NCBI GenBank assembly: GCA_015487555.1
Contig: WFPK01000095.1
Location: 1-42,959, forward strand
Direction of reading: 5' to 3'
Source: Phycisphaerales bacterium
Lineage (GTDB): Bacteria > Planctomycetota > Phycisphaerae > Phycisphaerales > UBA1924
Length of the DNA: 42,959 nucleotides
The translations under genes were made by a program, and so were the position numbers. The stretch's first letter is position 1. Every line of letters begins with the position of its first letter. Shown here one piece after another: positions 39,754-42,959 of the stretch. Below the pieces are notes generated by a model that did no database searches, was not told the DNA's origin, and was given only the letters and a program-made list of their open reading frames with translations.

Positions 39754-41784
39754 ATGCGCATCCCTGCTCGCCTTGCTGTCCTCATTTTCGCTGGCACCTG
39801 CCTCTCGTTGGGTGCTTGCAGCTCGTCAACTACACGAGATACCGACACTGGCACCTTCGCACTCATCGCCAACCAACAAGTCCCGGTCCCTCAGATCGAG
39901 ATGGGTGATGCCGACACCATCGCCCGCATCATCGACGAGGGGCGAAGCAACTCCCATGTCCTCGCCACCCTCACCGAGATGTGCGAGACCTTTGGGCCTC
40001 GTCTGACCGGTTCGTCAAATCTTGAAAAAGCACAACGCTGGGCACGCGATCAGTTCGCCTCTAACGGCGCATCCAATGCACACTTGAGCAAATGGGGCAC
40101 CATCGAGACCCGATTCGACCGAGGCCCATCGACCGCCCGCGTGCTTATGGCTTCGGGTAGACGCAAAAAGAGCGAGCCCAAGGTTCTTCGCACACTCGAG
40201 TTCTCGACCCTCTCATGGTCGATGGGAACCGATGGCCCAGTCTCGGGCAAGGTCATCCACCTCCCCACAAACATGGAAGAGTACCAAGCCAATGCTGGCA
40301 ACTTCGCCGACGCATGGGTACTCATCACGCCCAAGTATTCCGCACGAGGCGGGATCCGCTCGACCGGGTTCCTCATGCGTGAACGCATGGACGAACGCCA
40401 TGAAATCCGCCAAGGAATCGCCGAGCGCGAAGCGATCGCCAATGATCCGCTCGCCGAACTCTCCGATAATGTCTGGGAAGGCTCATTCGACTACCACGGC
40501 TCATTCGTCCCCGCCACACTCACCCTCGATGAATCTGGCGAAACACCCACCGGCAACCTGTCCATCCGCAACTTCTCCCAAGGACCAATCTCCGAGTTCA
40601 CCCGCGATGGCAACACCGTTCATTTCCTCTGGACCCATGATATGGGCACCTCGAACATTGAGCTGACCTTCGATGGCAACGAGGCAACCGGCGTGTCGCG
40701 CTCGGGATCGGGCAACGAGTTCCCCCTCCAGTTCGCACGCGCCACCGCAGAATCCGTCCAAGCAGAGCATGATGCGGAAGATTCCAAGGAGGCAGCTCTC
40801 GCAGCAGTCCTCGCTGAGAACCCCAACGGGTTCGTCTCGAGTTCAAAGGACGAACGCGTCTGGACCACCTCTTCAAACAACTGGATCGAACGCAAGCTCG
40901 CCGACTACCCGATTGATGTCGAGGTCAATGTCCGCGAGAGCGACTTCGACTACCTCTCGGCACGCGCATACGAAGGCGTTGATATCCAACTCGAGCTCGA
41001 CCTTCAGCACAACCTCGTCGCGGGCCCGTTCCCGGTTTACAATGTCATCGCCGAAATCGTCGGCACCGAAAAACCTGACGAAGTTGTCATCATCTCCGCA
41101 CACATGGACTCATGGGACGGCCCGGGTTCACAAGGCGCCACCGACAACGGTACAGGCACAGCGGTCACGCTCGAAGCCGCCCGAATCCTCCTCGCTGCAG
41201 GCGCCAAGCCTAAACGCACCATCCGCTTTGCCCTCTGGGGCGGCGAGGAGCAAGGGCTCCTGGGTGCCCGCGGATACATCGACTCACTCTCCGATGATGA
41301 AAAAGCCAACATCTCCGCTGCCTTCGTCGATGACGGCGGCACCAACTACCAAGGGGGAATCCCCGCTGCCGACTGGATGGTCGATTACCTCGCTGCAGCA
41401 ACCGCGCCGATCAACGGACAGTTCTACTCCGACACCGACGACGCCTTCCTCAATGTCAACATCCGCCCCACCGGCGACAAGATCGACACCCACGGCGGAT
41501 CTGACCACGCTGCCTTCAACGCGGTCGGCATCCCCGGGTTCTTCTGGGATGAAACCGGACGGGCCGACTATCAGTTCGGATGGCACACCCAGCACGACCG
41601 GGTCGATCTGGCGATCGAGGAATACCTGATCCAGTCGGCCACCAACACCGCCGTCTTGGCCTACAACCTGGCCAATGCGCCCGACCTGCTCCCACGCGAA
41701 GATCCCAATGCTCCAGAGGAGATTCAGGAGATCCAGGAGATCGAAGTGGAGCAAATCGAAGAAGTCGAAGGCACTTCGTACTAG
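39754..41784 (+). CDS. M28-family zinc metallopeptidase lipoprotein with inserted beta domain
   Basis: This 676-residue predicted lipoprotein (lipobox LGAC near residue 22) is an aminopeptidase- or carboxypeptidase-type enzyme acting in the periplasm. The M28 site is complete: HMDSWDGPGSQGATDNGTGT gives His450 and bridging Asp464, WGGEEQG gives the base Glu498 and ligand Glu499, VDDGG gives Asp526, and HGGSDHAAF gives His585. A PA-type domain probably lies around residues 130-230. A beta-rich module (about 236-335, WEGSFDYHG...TGNLSIRNFSQGPISEF...GTSNIELTFDG) is inserted before the peptidase core. The C-terminal tail is very acidic (EEIQEIQEIEVEQIEE). GGAG lies 7 bases before the ATG. Confidence 0.92.
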   Translation: MRIPARLAVLIFAGTCLSLGACSSSTTRDTDTGTFALIANQQVPVPQIEMGDADTIARIIDEGRSNSHVLATLTEMCETFGPRLTGSSNLEKAQRWARDQFASNGASNAHLSKWGTIETRFDRGPSTARVLMASGRRKKSEPKVLRTLEFSTLSWSMGTDGPVSGKVIHLPTNMEEYQANAGNFADAWVLITPKYSARGGIRSTGFLMRERMDERHEIRQGIAEREAIANDPLAELSDNVWEGSFDYHGSFVPATLTLDESGETPTGNLSIRNFSQGPISEFTRDGNTVHFLWTHDMGTSNIELTFDGNEATGVSRSGSGNEFPLQFARATAESVQAEHDAEDSKEAALAAVLAENPNGFVSSSKDERVWTTSSNNWIERKLADYPIDVEVNVRESDFDYLSARAYEGVDIQLELDLQHNLVAGPFPVYNVIAEIVGTEKPDEVVIISAHMDSWDGPGSQGATDNGTGTAVTLEAARILLAAGAKPKRTIRFALWGGEEQGLLGARGYIDSLSDDEKANISAAFVDDGGTNYQGGIPAADWMVDYLAAATAPINGQFYSDTDDAFLNVNIRPTGDKIDTHGGSDHAAFNAVGIPGFFWDETGRADYQFGWHTQHDRVDLAIEEYLIQSATNTAVLAYNLANAPDLLPREDPNAPEEIQEIQEIEVEQIEEVEGTSY

Positions 41785-41829
41785 TCTCTCCCATAAGTCT
41801 CTCACATCTGACAATCGCTGATCCCACCC

Positions 41830-41858
41830 AAGGGGAAGCACACTGCTTCCCCTTTTTC
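41830..41858 (+). terminator. Intrinsic terminator after the M28 peptidase gene
   Basis: A perfect 11-bp stem AAGGGGAAGCA/TGCTTCCCCTT (41830-41840 and 41844-41854) with a 3-nt loop is followed by T residues. It is 46 bases past the stop codon and separates the peptidase gene from ruvB. Confidence 0.95.
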
Positions 41859-41927
41859 ATACCTGGAATCCCCCAGATTCAGCACCATTTCACGCCCAAC
41901 CCGATCAATACCCGATACACTGTGCAC

Positions 41928-42959
41928 ATGGCTACCGATCGCATCATCGCACCGACCGCCTCGCCCGTCGAGGAACACGCCAACTGGGCCCTGCGCCCCC
42001 AGTCCATCGACGAATATGTCGGGCAACCTGAGCTCATCGAGCGTTTGTTGATCGCCATCGAAGCTGTCAAAGCCCGACAGAAGAAGGCCACCGATCTCGA
42101 TCTCTGCGAGCACCTCGAGCACATCCTCCTCCACGGGCCACCTGGACTCGGAAAAACCACCCTCGCCCATGTCATCGGCGCAGAACTGGGCACCAAGGTC
42201 CACACCACCTCCGGGCCAGCGCTGGCCAGAGGCACCGATCTCGTCGCCGTGCTCACCCGTCTCCAACCCGGCGATGTCCTGTTCATCGACGAAATCCACC
42301 GCCTGCCCGTCGCTGTCGAAGAGTTCATCTACCCGGCGATGGAAGATTTTCGGATTGATGTCTGTCTCGATACCGGGCTCAACGCACGCACCGTCCAGAT
42401 CAAGTGCGCCCCGTTTACACTCATCGGCGCGACGACCCGGGCCGGGTTGCTCAGCTCGCCTTTGCGTTCACGGTTTGGGATCACGCATCATCTCAAGTAC
42501 TATGGGCAGGACGAACTCGTCCATATCCTCGGGCGATCATCGTCGCTGCTCTCGATGGGCACGCCCGAAACCAGTTCGCTCGGCTCGATCGCCACGCGCT
42601 CACGAGGCACCCCTCGCATTGCCAATCGGCTTTTGCGAAGAGTCCGCGATTTCGCTGCCGTCCGCGCCGATGGTGTTATCTCCGATGCGATTGTCGATGA
42701 TGCGCTGGGCCTCGAGGGTGTCGATGCGCTCGGGCTCGATGAACTCGATCGCACCTACCTCAAAACCATCCGCACCATCTACGCCGGCGGGCCTGTCGGA
42801 CTCGAAGCTGTCGCAGCCACGCTCAACGAAGACACGGGCACACTCGAAGATGTCGTCGAGCCTTATCTCCTTCAGATCGGGTTCCTCGCACGCACCAAGC
42901 GCGGGCGGATGCTCACCAATCGCGCCTGCAAGCATTTGGGGCTGCCCTTGATGCCTCAG
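41928..42959 (+). CDS. ruvB: Holliday junction branch-migration helicase RuvB (3' end at window edge)
   Basis: 344 codons are open to the last base of the window. RuvB is the hexameric AAA+ motor that drives branch migration with RuvA. The N-terminal ALRPQSIDEYVGQPELIERL is canonical, followed by Walker A GPPGLGKTT (70-78), the TSGPAL segment, Walker B LFIDEIHRL (Asp121-Glu122), sensor 1 LIGATTRAGLLSSPLRSRFG, and RGTPRIANRLLRRVRDFA. The winged-helix C-terminus with LEAVAATLNEDTGTLEDVVEPYLLQIGFLARTKRGRMLT is also clear. Length is already that of complete RuvB, so only a few codons are missing. No ribosome binding site is evident before ATG 41928. Confidence 0.95.
   Translation, partial: MATDRIIAPTASPVEEHANWALRPQSIDEYVGQPELIERLLIAIEAVKARQKKATDLDLCEHLEHILLHGPPGLGKTTLAHVIGAELGTKVHTTSGPALARGTDLVAVLTRLQPGDVLFIDEIHRLPVAVEEFIYPAMEDFRIDVCLDTGLNARTVQIKCAPFTLIGATTRAGLLSSPLRSRFGITHHLKYYGQDELVHILGRSSSLLSMGTPETSSLGSIATRSRGTPRIANRLLRRVRDFAAVRADGVISDAIVDDALGLEGVDALGLDELDRTYLKTIRTIYAGGPVGLEAVAATLNEDTGTLEDVVEPYLLQIGFLARTKRGRMLTNRACKHLGLPLMPQ

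Overview
The window looks like chromosomal DNA of a member of the Planctomycetota, most probably the class Phycisphaerae. This is inferred from four things: two secreted proteins ending in a C-terminal double EF-hand (dockerin-like) tag closed by Gly-Cys-Pro; a planctomycete-style pseudopilin with a very strong prepilin N-terminus and a late His...Asp-Gly motif; moderately high G+C; and an S10-spc-alpha ribosomal cluster with unusually extended ribosomal proteins. No 16S gene is present, so the assignment stays an inference. No CRISPR array, insertion sequence, prophage or rRNA was seen.

Region 1 (1-20.4 kb) is an accessory carbohydrate region built around alpha-glucans. It starts with a tRNA-Ser(CGA), then a sodium:solute symporter. 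The minus-strand series runs from a lipoprotein GH13 neopullulanase-like enzyme (7824-9980), through a dockerin-tagged secreted beta-rich protein (5562-7577), a secreted esterase with a starch-binding-like N-terminal domain, and a GHL10/DigH-like lipoprotein, to a ROK-family sugar kinase. On the plus strand lie a pseudopilin-like protein and a three-gene CUT2-type (ribose-like) ABC importer in the order permease, binding lipoprotein, ATPase. A secreted GH31 alpha-glucosidase and a secreted dockerin-tagged GH13 alpha-amylase then diverge from a shared 206-bp control region. Together these could cut starch or glycogen outside the cell, trim oligosaccharides at the envelope, import monosaccharides and phosphorylate them. 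There is no SusC/SusD pair, so this is a different design from Bacteroidota PULs.

Region 2 (20.4-22.2 kb) holds a small four-helix membrane protein downstream of pheS, which has no pheT beside it.

Region 3 (22.2-37.8 kb, all minus strand) is the ribosomal super-cluster. In transcription order it is rpsJ, rplC, rplD, rplW, rplB, rpsS, rplV, rpsC, rplP, rpmC, rpsQ, rplN, rplX, rplE, rpsN, rpsH, rplF, rplR, rpsE, rplO, secY, rpmJ, rpsM, rpsK, rpoA, rplQ. rpmD, adk, map, infA and rpsD are missing from their usual slots. The most novel material is here: uL22 carries an N-terminal helix-turn-helix-like domain, uS5 ends in an RGG-repeat tail, bL17 has a large insertion plus an acidic tail, and both zinc-ribbon proteins (uS14 and bL36) have lost their zinc ligands. 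An intrinsic terminator lies between rpsK and rpoA and another after rplQ. The rpsM-rpsK spacer carries two strong hairpins and a tandem repeat.

Region 4 (37.8-43 kb, plus strand) has an unrecognised exported protein, a lipoprotein M28-family metallopeptidase with an inserted beta domain, a clear terminator, and ruvB running to the window edge.
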